From contig CBFFRQ010000018.1 of NCBI GenBank assembly GCA_965644315.1, positions 868,001 to 932,000 of the forward strand: a stretch of 64,000 nt of DNA, given 5' to 3'. The DNA is from Caecitellus pseudoparvulus (taxonomy: Eukaryota; Bigyra: Bicosoecida). The notes under the pieces were generated by a model, which worked only from the letters and a program-made list of their open reading frames with translations, made no database searches and was not told the DNA's origin. Below, piece by piece: positions 54,614 through 64,000 of this stretch. Within the stretch, counting starts at the first letter, position 1. Every line of letters starts with the position of its first letter. Position numbers and translations under genes: made by a program.

Positions 54614-55165
54614 GCAAAGTCAAGGGCAGAGCATGCACAGGCCACAGTAGGGACGAGCACTACCTCTCACGTGCCCCAGCGGGGTCAGCCGCTTCCGCCT
54701 TGGTGGCGGGGCACAACGCGTGCAGCTGATGTCGCCTGAAACGCGCCCACCCCCGATAGGAGTGAAACTGTGGTGGGCGTTGATCGGGTAGGCTCGCTGC
54801 TCTCAGCACTTAGTGGGCAGGGGCAGAGGGCAAGTCTGCCTGGGGTGCAGCTTGAGCCTACTTGGCTCTGATTTTCAAATGGTGCCGAGGCGGGTTTGGG
54901 CAGCGCCTGCCAAGGCTGTGTGGACTGCCGCGCTGGTGCTGCTCTCAACCCATTCCTCACACACGTCAAGGGGCAGACGACAGCCGACAGTAATTCACTG
55001 CGCCGCGCCAATAGCACGGTGCCCCAGCGAGTCATCCAGGCTTCCAGCTGATCCCTCGCTCTGCCATCCACGGCTGAGCTTGCCTGCTGTGCGAGGGACT
55101 CGAGGAGCTTTGCGGCTCTGCGCGTGCCAAACTCGGCTGCCGCTGACGCATCAACCCACGCCGCC
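54614..55165. other. Divergent region with a possible TALE 5' exon
   Basis: These 552 bases separate the TALE start at 54613 from the PH gene start at 55166. Its left half has no convincing coding signal. On the minus strand 54950-55167 an ATG opens a helical 70-residue frame (MAAWVDASAAAEFGTRRAAK and onward). It could be an upstream exon of the TALE gene: donor GTGTGAGG near 54965 and the acceptor just inside 54613 keep phase. Confidence 0.35.
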
Positions 55166-57060
55166 ATGGCTGCGGCCGCCTCTGCAACGATGGAGGCAGG
55201 GTGGATTTGGAAGAGTGGAGCGCGTAAGACGACTTCTGGGTTCAAGCAACGGTGGTTCAAGGTGAATGGGAGCAAGCTTGAGTACTACAAGAAGCCAGAC
55301 TCCAAGAAGCCCAATGGAACCATTGACTTGGCGGACTGTCGCGATTTCAGGAAAGCAGGTGCGTGCCACGCTGCCCCAACCCGATGGATGTTCATAGGAG
55401 ACTGCTTCTTGCCCTTCCTCGGGATGCCATGGCTCAGCCAGCGGCACCTGCGGCTGTGCTAGGGCGGGGCGACTACCTGCAATTTCCGCGTCTGCCGCGC
55501 TCAGCACGTGCATGGTTCTTTGCTGTTCTGCGGCGAATCCACGCATGATTACGCAGGGTACCTGCACTCCCTGCACTGCTTTCATCCACAGATTCCGCCC
55601 TGATCAAAGATGGCATGGTGCAAGCCTTCAAAACCCACGCAGTGGTTGTCGACACAGGCAAGCGAGAGTACATCCTCATCCCCTCCACCCAGCTGGAGTA
55701 CGTTGCTTGGGTCACGACCATCGCCAGCAAGTTGGAGTCCCGCAAGGTGTCCCCTGACCTGCTGTCCGTCATCGCGCCGTCGACTGCGGCTGTCCCAGCA
55801 CCGTCTGCGTCGCTGGGACGCGCAGCAGGCTCCGCTCCAGCCGCGCGAAGTGACTCCCTGGACTCCCTGGAGGACCGAGATGCAGCCCCTGCCCCCCTGC
55901 CTGCAGGGCTTGCGCCAGCGTCGTCCGGCGGCGCCAACCGCTCCAGCCGCACGCCCTCTGTGCTGGCTGAAATCGACACGCTGAAAACGCAGCGCGACGC
56001 CTACGCCGCGCAGGCCCGGGCCCGGGAAGCAGAGGTGGAGCGCATGCGGGCCGAAGTGGTCATGAAGTCGTCCCTGCCAGATGCTGGCGGGTCGAAGTTG
56101 GGCAGCCTGAACACGTCCTTGCTGGATGACTACGAGCAAGGCACCTCCAAGCGGGGCAATCCCCGCGGGCGCCTGGAGACTGACGAAGGCGACGACGGGG
56201 AGGCCGTGGGCTGCTGCGCTGCCTGCAACTGCAAGGTCATGTACAACGTCTTGATGAATTCCGCCATCGTGTTGGTGGGGGCGGGCGTGCTGGGCGTCGC
56301 CATCTGGGCCTTTGCGCACCGTGGCGCCTTCAAGCAGCTGCTGGGCGGCACCGACTTCCCGCTCTTCGTGGCCATGGGGGTGGGGGCAGGCCTCGTGCTG
56401 GCCGCCGCCCTGGGCATTTACGCCTCCACCAGGCACAACACGTCCTACGGGCGGTGCCTGCTGTTCGGCTACTTCATCGTCATCTGCGCCCTCGTGACGC
56501 TGCAGGTGGCAGCCAGCATCACGCTCATCGTCATGGGGCAGCAGGTCAAGTCTGCTGCCGACGCGCGCGTGGAGCACTTGCAAGGGGAGACGCAGGCCAT
56601 CCGCTCCATCACCATCTTCCTCAACGACACCTACACCACCTGCTGCCTGCACTACGACGCCCACGGCAAGGGGCAGGAGTGCAGCTGGCTGCCGCACAGC
56701 TCCCTGGACGGCTGCCACCCCCACCAGGTGCCCGGCCACAACACGACACTGCCCATCGAAAGCTTCCAGGAGTGGAAGCGCGACCTGGTCAAGTCCATCA
56801 CCAGCAACGTGGCCGTGCTGGCAGGGGTGTGGATCGGCGTCATCCTCCTGCAGGGTCTCTGCGCAGTGAGCACGTTCTTCCTCTTCCGAAGGGGCAAGGG
56901 CTGCCCTGCTTGCTGCTGCTGCCTGTGTGCCATGATGTGTCCAGGGTGCTGTGGCCGCGGCGACGAGGACGACGACTACGACGACTCGGATGACGATGAG
57001 GAGGCCGAGCGCCGGCGCCGACGGGCTCGTAAGCGTGGCAAGGGCAAGAGCAAGCGGTGA
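55166..57060 (+). CDS. PH domain joined to a four-pass, tetraspanin-like membrane module
   Basis: Exon 1 55166-55358 and exon 2 55592-57060, joined across a 233-base GTGCGT...CACAG intron that restores the codon GAT (DFRKAD); 553 residues. A PH domain occupies residues about 9-115: AGWIWKSGARKTTSGFKQRW, with the closing helix YVAWVTTIASKL holding the invariant Trp. A disordered linker and a short coiled coil (LAEIDTLKTQRDAYAAQARA) follow. Four membrane helices come next (VLMNSAIVLVGAGVLGVAI; FPLFVAMGVGAGLVLAAAL; LLFGYFIVICALVTLQVAAS; VAVLAGVWIGVILLQGLCA). The large loop between helices 3 and 4 carries a CC pair, further Cys and NDT/NTT glycosylation sites, as in tetraspanins. The tail is Cys-rich, then acidic, then Arg/Lys-rich. 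It may organise phosphoinositide-marked membrane patches; this is inference. It converges on the next gene with a 40-base gap. Confidence 0.85.
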
Positions 57061-57100
57061 CAGGCCGGCCGATTGCATGCCGCAGAATGCAACGCACGTC

Positions 57101-57585
57101 TTAGCGGGCGGCGAGTGGCGGGAAGGTGAAGCATGTCACTGCCGCGCCCGTGACGGTGGATGCGCCGGCGGCGTACAGCGGAGCCAGCGCCAGGTACCCC
57201 GCGTAGTCCCACCCATGCGCCATCACCACCCAGCAGGCGGCTGTGAAAGCAGCTGGGAGGAAGAAAAGCATACCAGAAAGCGTGCACGTGAGCATGGCCA
57301 TCTTCATCCTGCGCAGGGCGCGAGCTTGGCATCCGCAGCGCACGCTTGCAGCATCGCACGCGACCTGTGGGCCCAGGCACGCACTTTTCCATGTGGGTTT
57401 TCTGATTCACAGCCGTGGCAAGTCCCATGATGCCCCCAAAAACGGCCATGTAAGCGCCTGCTGTCGGAGCCCATGCGTGTGTGCGCTGCCTCTGTGCATT
57501 GTGGACTGCAGGTGAGCAACTCACCTGCCAAGCAGGCGACACCGCCCACCACGCCAACAGCAATCTCGCCCCAGGTTTCCAGCAT
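57101..57585 (-). CDS. Small multipass membrane protein, 114 aa
   Basis: Three exons, 57525-57585, 57385-57460 and 57101-57308, with GTGAGT and GTGCGT donors; all phases close. The spliced protein has four hydrophobic stretches: IAVGVVGGVACLAAGAYMAV, FGGIMGLATAV, LTCTLSGMLFFLPAAFTAAC and YLALAPLYAAGASTVTGAAV. Short basic or acidic loops separate them. Size and Gly/Ala-rich helices recall small organelle membrane proteins of the TMEM14 type, but I see no diagnostic motif and do not assign a family. Confidence 0.6.
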
Positions 57586-57674
57586 TTTGACACGGCAAGG
57601 ACCTCACCAAGCACACAAAGTATTAAATTTCCCACAGCAAGTCCAGTGGCACAGTGCATTGTGGGCGGCAGGCG

Positions 57675-60600
57675 TCACTGCAAGAGCGCCGAGCCCAGCC
57701 TTCGCAGCTCGTCCACCTGGCTGGGCGTCAACGGCGGCGTGGCTTGGGGGCTGATGCTGTACAGCGCTTGTGCTGAGCGCCGCAGGGCAGTGAGCTCTGC
57801 CCCAGAGCTCAGGCCCGCGCCAGACACGTGGGCAGTGTACTGTGCGACGAGGCACTGCATGGCCAGGCGCAGCACAGAGAAGAGCACCTTGCGCATGGCG
57901 ACATGCTGCAGTGGGTCGGGGCTGGAGCCCCGCGAGAAGTCCCGCGACACACGGTTCCAAAACGTGCCGTCCTCCGGCGTGGGCAGGACGCCAGCGGCTT
58001 GGAGCTGGGCCAGCGCCTGCCCGTGTCGGCTGCTCATAGCCATGTCGGCCGCCTCGTACACCTTAAGCAGGGTGCGCAGCACAGCAAGCACCACCGAGTA
58101 CGGAAAGCCCTCCAGTGGCACGGCTGTGGATGCCAGGCGGGCTTGCATGCCCTGCCCCACCAGGTGCCCCGCGTCCCCCGCCGCTGCCCCACCTGGCACA
58201 TCAGCCAGGCGGGCCAGGGCGGACCGCTGGAAGGTGTGGGCCTTGGCATGCCACTGCGAGCGCTCGGAAGAGTCTGTCTCGGGCAACAGCGCCGCCAGGC
58301 GCTGCACGAGGATGGACAGCGCGGACGCCGAGTTGCCAGCGTGCAGCTGCAACTCAAAGGCGTGCTGCCAGCGCCCCTCGCTGGCCGCCCCCAGCGCAGC
58401 GCGTTGCAAGATGTCGTACAGGCTGGTGGGCGTCAGGCAGGTGTAGGCGCTGTTCTCTGCGATGCAGTTCAGCGTGCCGTCGGCCCGAGGCATGTGGTCG
58501 GGGCCCATGTGGCCCACCAGGCCGCCCAGGTCGGGGGAGGCGTGCAGCAGCTCCAGCAACAGTTGGGCACGGTCCTTTGCCTCCTCTCGGGCCGTAATGC
58601 TGTTTACACCGCCTGCACCTGCCGAACCTAACAGGGAAAAGTACTGGGCGGCACGCTGGGGCTCGCTGCGCAGGCGTGCCTGGCGGAACTTGGTCAGCAG
58701 CGTGGTCAAGTCCAGCGCCAGGGCGCCCGTGGAGAAGAACTGCTCCCGCTGCGCGAACAAGCCCCGCCCAGCAGCAGGGTCGTTGCCTTGCACTGCCACG
58801 GCATGCAGAGTCACGCCCACGGTGCACTGCCGGTCGCGCAGGGTGAGTGGGGACACCGTGCGCAGGAGGCCGTAGTGGTGTGCTGCCAAGGCCAAGTGCA
58901 CGGCATCCTCGAGGTGCCCACCGGGGTTCTCCGCCTGTCCATGAGCTGCGATGTAGTCCACTGCCGCCTCCACCTGTCCAGCCAGCAAGCACAGGCGGGC
59001 ATACTGGTATGGCTCCTGCTGCTGGGGGTCCCAGTACGCAGCGCCCATGTCCAGCACCAGCTCCGTCGCGACGTCAGTCATGGTGTAGCCAGGGTCAGTC
59101 GTCAAGTGCTTGATGAGGGCGGTCTGCCCCACCGCCCACAGGCGCACCCACAGGAAGTCCGAGGGGCCCTGCTCCACATCCACACAATCCACTGTCGAGT
59201 CGTGCTCCAGGTTGAAGTCGGGCACCTGCCCCGCGAGCAGGGTGAGGCAGGCGACAGCGTAGATGTCATTGCCTTCTGGCACGTCTTCATGCTCCAGGGT
59301 GCTGGGCCGCACTGTCTTGCCCTGCGCGTGCTCAAGGCACTCCGCCACCCGGCGCACCGCCCGAATGTGTTGCGGTGACAGGGCGGCCACAGCAGCTGAG
59401 CCAGGCACGCTGCCTTCGGCATATGGACTGCTTTGCACGTCCCAGTGCACCAGCAAGGCAGCCTGCACGGCCAAGAACAGCGTGTTCGGGCTGGCAGGCG
59501 TGGCTCCGGTGTCCAGGGCCACCAGGTCCAGGGCAGCCGACCCCTGCCCTCCCGCCAGCTCGCCACCTGGGCCCTCGCCGCCCGTGCGCAGACCCATGCG
59601 CAGCAAGTGCCACAGCAGGGGCCAGAAGGGCACCTCCCCCACACGAGGCAGCACCACGTGGTGTGCGCCGGGGGGGGTCACGGTGTCCAGGTCCCCCCCC
59701 AGGCGCAGGCGCATGTAGGCGGCACTGCTGGCCAGCAGGGCAGAGCTGTCCCCCCCCAGGGGCAGGCCCGGCGCAAGGTGGGAGGTGGCAGCCACGCCCC
59801 GCATGGCCTGCTCTGAGAAGCTCTCGAGGAAGGCAGTGGAGCCGCCTGCCCAGAACACACCGAAGGGCCCCGCCAGGGGCGAAGCTGTCAGCGACGCAGC
59901 CAGGTAGCTGTCAGCATATTCCCCCGCCCGCAGGGACGCACCAGAGGCCTCCCGTACGACGTGCTGCAGTGCCCGCCACACCTGCAACACCGTCGGCTCG
60001 CCTTGCGCCATGTCCCCGCCTGCATCGGCAAAGGTGCTTGTGGCAGCGTCGTGGAACTTGGTGGCCACCGGCAAGGCATGCACGTCCCCCACTGACGTGC
60101 TCCCTCGCCCAGCCAGGACGATTGCCTCCACCTGCGCTGCATAGTGCTGCAAAGCTGGTGGCAAGGCGGTGGGTGTGCTCAGCGGCGCACTGCCAGGTGC
60201 CAGGCCAACGGAGACGTTGGCAGCAGCGGCGCCACCTGCTCCACCTGGCGCCGAAATGGTCGCACTTGGCGTGCTGGGCAAGACAGTCTGCAAGCCAAGG
60301 CACACGAGGAGGTCGTTCTTGGTGCGCTGCCACTCTGCTGTCACATGCCGCTCCAGCTCAGCTTCGCACTGCCCCAACGAGCGTGCTTTGGACTCCTCCA
60401 CGACAGTGGCAATGATGCGATCATGGTATGTGCGCATGAATCTGCGGTTGGTTCACGTTGGGGTGGCGAGGTGGGACAACGCTGGCGTGCAAGGTGCGCA
60501 GTGGCAGAGCACGCCAGCGAGCGGAATTTGGCAGCACACCAGGCCGGACGCGCGGGCACCTGCTAGCAGCGCCACGCACCCATCAGGGTCCCCTGTCGCG

Positions 60601-61011
60601 AGGAAGACATCTTGATCACTTTCAGACGCAGCCTGGCCCATCGTGGTGGAGTGTGGGCCGCCCAGGTGGGGTCCCTGTGGCACGGCGGAGAGGGGTTCTT
60701 GCCTTGCCTGCCAACGGCAGCCGGCCAGTGCACTCACTCCTTGCCCGATGCGCTGGATGGATTGCACTGCCTCCAGGTCATCCCTGCAAGGGGGTGCCGC
60801 GATGCTCGTGGGGTCTCACCATTCAGCTGGCGCGCTTGCATGGCTGTAGCTTCACTCACGGAGTCTGGCGCACGTGGGGCGCATGCACGCGAGCCGCCAT
60901 GTCGCTGGCCATCTGGGCCAGTGCTGCCAGGCCACGGTTCACTGAGCCCCCCCCCGTCTCAGCAGCCATGGCCTCTGCCTTCTGCAGCTGTAGCCCCAGA
61001 GCCTCATTCAT
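57675..61011 (-). CDS. NUP93: Nucleoporin NUP93/Nic96
   Basis: Five exons, 60860-61011, 60738-60783, 60580-60674 and 57675-60441 in the main model (four coding blocks, introns GTGAGT, GTGAGT and GTGCGT); phases close and give 1019 residues. Nic96/NUP93 is a scaffold of the inner ring of the nuclear pore. The N-terminal block (MNEALGLQLQKAEAMAAETG; LAALAQMASDMAARV) fits the family's conserved helical start, which binds NUP62-complex coiled coils. The long exon is the alpha-solenoid: the family signatures SDFLWVRLWAVGQ and PYQYARLCLLAGQVEAAVDYI are clear, with repeated helix pairs to the end. It is longer than the usual 800-850 residues because of Gly/Ala-rich loops. Small overlaps in frame make exact 5' exon ends uncertain. 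It is divergent from LZIC. Confidence 0.88.
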
Positions 61012-61462
61012 GCTGCAATGCCTGTGTGGAGCTTGCAAGCGCAGTTGCTGGCAGGGCGGCGGTGGCTCGTCTCAGGACCGAGCAGCCCGAAAGCAGGGGG
61101 CGCCTTGAGTCAGGTGCCTGCCCTAACGCAACTCTGATGTCCTGGGGTTGCTGGCAGCGGCGCCGCGGAGAGTGCAGAAAGTGATTCAAGCTGCGTGCCG
61201 ACATGTAGGAATTTGACACACCACGCACAACTGCTAGCTTGGGCGATGCGACAAGAGAAAGCACGCAGGGACACACAGGCGCCCAATTTTCTCTGTACCA
61301 CGTGCACTTCCTCCCTGTGAACTTCCTCACAGTCTGGGACGTGAGCCTGCACGCCGCTCCTGCCCAGGACACGGTTGTCGTGGTGCTGCAGTGCACCAGG
61401 CTCGACAGGTTTGCACCCAGGATTAGGGGCGCCGCAGGAGTACAGGACTCAGCACAGCAACC
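61012..61462. promoter_or_regulatory. Divergent promoter region of NUP93 and LZIC
   Basis: These 451 bases separate the two start codons. I find no domain-bearing or splice-consistent frame, and no named promoter element. Confidence 0.4.
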
Positions 61463-62240
61463 ATGGCATCACACGGGCAGAAGGAGACTGCGACCCTGCA
61501 GAAGAATCTTCAGGCGCAGCTGGACAGGCTGCTACTGCAGCTCGAGGTGCGGAAGTTGGACGCAGGCTGCCTTGCTGAGCGCGTGGCCTTCAGCGTGCCC
61601 CCCTGCTCGACGACAGGACTTGGATGAGCTGAGGGAAGAAATAGATGATGACGAGTACGAGGAAATCAAGCGCGATACGAAGGAGCAGCTGCAGGTGCGG
61701 CGCGGCGCGCAGTCGGGCCAGGGCGCTGGTTTGGATGCTCCGCGTCGCCTCCACTGCACAGGAGATGCAAGAGCAAATGGACAAGATGCTGGCTGGCAAC
61801 ATGTCCCTGGTGTCCGAGTTCGGCGCCATGCGCCTGGCCCTGCAGGCGGCCATCGCTGATGCGTTCCAAACACCCGAAGTCATTCGCCTGTTTGCGCGCA
61901 AGGAGGCACCGACACTGCGCGTGCGCTTGGCAGCGGTGGACCAGGACCACAAGCTGGGCAAGATCTCGCCAGACACGTACAAGTGCGTTGCGGAGACAGG
62001 CAGGGCGTGCAGCAGTCTTGCCCCGCGCGCTGCTTGAGAGCACCCCACCCTGCTGCCCTACACAGGTCCCAGACCCTGGAAATCATCGTCGCGCTGAAGA
62101 AGCTGGGTGAGGAGTTGACGGCCGACGAAAAGGCCTTCCTCCGAGACAACGATGATGCCATGGCCCAGTTTGAGTCGGCAGATCAAGGTATTGACTCCAC
62201 AGTCGTCTCCTCCGCAGTGGGTGGTGCTGCCCAGGGCTGA
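61463..62240 (+). CDS. LZIC: LZIC (leucine zipper and ICAT-domain protein)
   Basis: Four exons, 61463-61546, 61617-61694, 61762-61982 and 62066-62240; phases close and give 185 residues, close to the 190 of animal LZIC. The N-terminal half is a coiled coil (TLQKNLQAQLDRLLLQLE + DLDELREEIDDDEYEEIKRD). The C-terminal half is ICAT-like: MSLVSEFGAMRLALQAAIAD, FQTPEVIRLFARKEAPTLRV, and KLGEELTADEKAFLRDN. These match animal LZIC along its whole length as I remember it. The related ICAT (CTNNBIP1) binds beta-catenin; LZIC's own role is poorly known and is probably not beta-catenin binding in a protist. GDH follows 274 bases downstream on the same strand. Confidence 0.93.
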
Positions 62241-62514
62241 GCCAGCGTCAGTTCGTTCGTGTGCGGTGGGCTGGACGCCAGCTTCGAGGTGGCAGGCGTG
62301 AATCTGGGCCCTTCCCGCGCTGGGTGCCGCTAGCGCCGATCGGGGTGTTCAGCCTGAGCGAATCGAAGGCGCATCACGGCAGAGCGAAGACCAGCCGTGC
62401 CCGCGCATTTCGCGCAGGAATGCACTTCACTTCTCTCCCACCTCCAAGCCATGCCCGCTTGAGCTGTGCCCATGCGCTCGTAGAGGAACCTCCCCACTAC
62501 AACACACGCCAGCC

Positions 62515-64000
62515 ATGCTGTCCCGTGCCGCTTGTGTCGCCAGCAGCGCCCTGGCAGCCTCAGCGCGCCGCGCAGCCACTCCTGTGGCAGCTGCTGCATT
62601 TTCCGCAGGCGTTGGGACCCAGTCCACCACCACTGAGCTGTACCCCAACACCGGTACGCAGGCAGCAGAGAAAATAGAGCTTGTACATGCGCACTCGTGC
62701 CTCACGCCCCGCTGGTGCGCGCTCTATCCCGAGCACAGGCCCCGTCACTGATGAGGAGCAGGAGCCTCGTTTCTTGGAGATGGTTAAGCTGAACTTCGAC
62801 AAGGCCACGAAGTACTCCACCGTGGAGCCTGACATTCTGCGCACCATCAAGAGCTGCAACGCCCTTGTCCGCGTGTCTTTCCCACTGCGTCGTGATGACG
62901 GCAGCATTGAGGTGAGGCATTGCACCCTGCCCAGGTGCACTTCCGCACGCAGGCGCGGCGCCACCACGCCTTGCTCGCCACGGCGGCCCACGGCTCGCTT
63001 CCCTCTGCCCTGCACAGGTCATTCGTGGCTACCGTGCTCAGCACAGCCACCATCGTCTCCCTTGCAAGGGTGGCATCCGGTATGCTGGGGAAGTTGACCT
63101 GCAGGTGGGTGCTGCGTGCCCGCCGTGCGGTGGCCAAGTCAGAATTTCACGCTGCACGAGACCCTGCCCTGCCCTGACGCACAGGAAGTGGAGGCCCTGG
63201 CTGCTCTTATGACCTACAAGTGCTCTGTTGTGGATGTGCCTTTCGGAGGCGCCAAGGTGAGGCGGCAACTCCTGCCTGCTGCCGCCACCGGCTGCCCCCG
63301 GGTCACCTGCATTTGTCCCCCTACGGCCTGCAGGGTGGTGTCGCTGTGGACCCGCGCAAGTACTCTGCCCACGAGCTGGAGCTCATCACCCGCCGGTACG
63401 CCATGGAGCTGAAGAAGTACGGCTTCATCGGGCCTGGCGTGGACGTGCCTGCTCCTGACATGGGCACTGGCCCTCGTGAGATGTCCTGGATCAAGGACAC
63501 CTACACCATGCTGTACGGCATGGACGACGTGAACAGCGCAGGGTGCGTTACAGGCAAGCCCCTGTCCCAGGGCGGTATCGCCGGGCGCGTGGAGGCCACC
63601 GGCCTCGGCGTCTTCTTCGGCACCCGGGACTTCCTGTACATGGAGGACGAGGTGCGCAAGCTGGGCATGGAGCCCGGCATGCGCGGCAAGGAGATCATCG
63701 TGCAGGGCTTCGGTAACGTCGGCTTCTACGCCGCCAAGTTCTTCCAGGACGCTGGCGCCAAGGTGACGGGCATCATCGAGTACAACTCCGCCGTGTACAA
63801 CCCCGAGGGTCTGGACATCGAGGCGCTGAAGGCGCACCACAAGGAGACTGGCACCCTGGAGGGCTTCTCTGGTGCCTCTGAGAGCAAGGGTGCCGAGGAC
63901 GCCAAGTCCCTCCTCACCTACCAGTGCGACGTGCTGGTGCCTGCCGCGCTGGAGTGCCAGATCACCAAGCACAACGCCAAGGACATCAAGGCCAAGCTCA
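62515..64000 (+). CDS. Mitochondrial glutamate dehydrogenase, 3' end outside window
   Basis: Five exons in the window, 62515-62653, 62739-62911, 63018-63104, 63185-63256 and 63334-64000 (open at the edge); all phases close. The enzyme interconverts glutamate and 2-oxoglutarate plus ammonia with NAD(P). The first 45 residues are an Arg/Ala-rich mitochondrial presequence. The catalytic domain shows KGGIRYA (substrate-binding Lys), [23 protein letters not shown] (catalytic Lys; given by its ends), and [18 protein letters not shown] with the catalytic Asp. The Rossmann domain has [17 protein letters not shown] (GxGxxG) and then the acidic end of strand 2 (GIIEYNSA). The pattern is the hexameric animal-type GLUD. 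Exon 5 shows markedly stronger GC3 bias than its neighbours, as expected of a highly expressed gene. Confidence 0.95.

Noticed and set aside
55582-57078. 498-residue open frame on the minus strand
   Set aside because: Antisense shadow of the PH-tetraspan gene; Gln/His/Val-rich composition with no domain, while the plus frame has a PH domain and four helices.
1-64000. tRNA, rRNA, transposons, integrated viral genes
   Set aside because: I saw no cloverleaf, rRNA stretch, transposase, reverse transcriptase, long terminal repeat or viral hallmark; a covariance-model and repeat search would be decisive.

Overview
The window is nuclear DNA of a eukaryote, almost certainly a free-living unicellular flagellate (protist or alga). 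Evidence is GC-rich coding sequence, short GT-AG introns (about 48 to 233 bases) in 18 of the 24 genes I support, mitochondrial-type N-terminal extensions on proteins of bacterial type (YchF, HslU), and strictly eukaryotic families: NUP93, LZIC, a TALE homeobox, DNA polymerase iota, CYP51, OSCA/TMEM63, a TmcB-type receptor and a ciliary LRRC9-like protein. I cannot name the lineage. The giant glycine-rich and Ser/Val/Thr-repeat membrane protein would suit a stramenopile, haptophyte or similar flagellate, but that is inference. Nothing here is clearly plastid-related. The genes are tightly packed, on average 2.7 kb each, with many head-to-head and tail-to-tail pairs.

Layout, left to right. 1-2467 (-): the 5' part of a PH and PDZ-like adaptor, cut by the window edge. 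3119-11546 (+): a giant polymorphic-outer-membrane-protein-like multipass surface protein, with an apparent frameshift or missed 50-base intron near 6915. 11789-13144 (+): organellar YchF/OLA1-type GTPase. 13306-14940 (+): secreted JmjC/cupin dioxygenase-like protein. 14928-15337 (-): 113-residue helical protein. 15429-17275 (-) and 17682-19317 (+): two cytochromes P450 head to head, the second being sterol 14-alpha-demethylase (CYP51). 19401-22811 (-): Pro/Ala-rich coiled-coil protein. 23292-29622 (+): LRRC9-like ciliary leucine-rich-repeat protein. 29740-31236 (+): cytochrome b5/b5-reductase fusion (CYB5R4 type). 31254-31804 (-): small basic coiled-coil protein. 32164-34134 (+): DNA polymerase iota. 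34377-38140 (+): OSCA/CSC1/TMEM63-like channel. 38164-39399 (-): EndoG-type nuclease. 39445-41958 (-): APH-type kinase fused to an M23 metallopeptidase. 42047-48359 (-): TmcB-like PAS membrane protein. 49221-50339 (-): WW-WW-PH protein. 50441-52074 (-): mitochondrial HslU ATPase. 52265-54613 (-): TALE homeobox factor. 55166-57060 (+): PH domain fused to a four-pass membrane module. 57101-57585 (-): small multipass membrane protein. 57675-61011 (-): NUP93/Nic96. 61463-62240 (+): LZIC. 62515-64000 (+): mitochondrial glutamate dehydrogenase, cut by the window end.

There is no operon-like functional cluster. The plausible functional pairings are the divergent P450s, where the partner of CYP51 may share its promoter, and the several genes acting in mitochondria or at membranes. 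The most unusual protein is the kinase-M23 fusion at 39445-41958. Most multi-exon models below were built by hand from splice-site consensus and reading-frame phase. In every model the exon phases close exactly, but none has transcript support.
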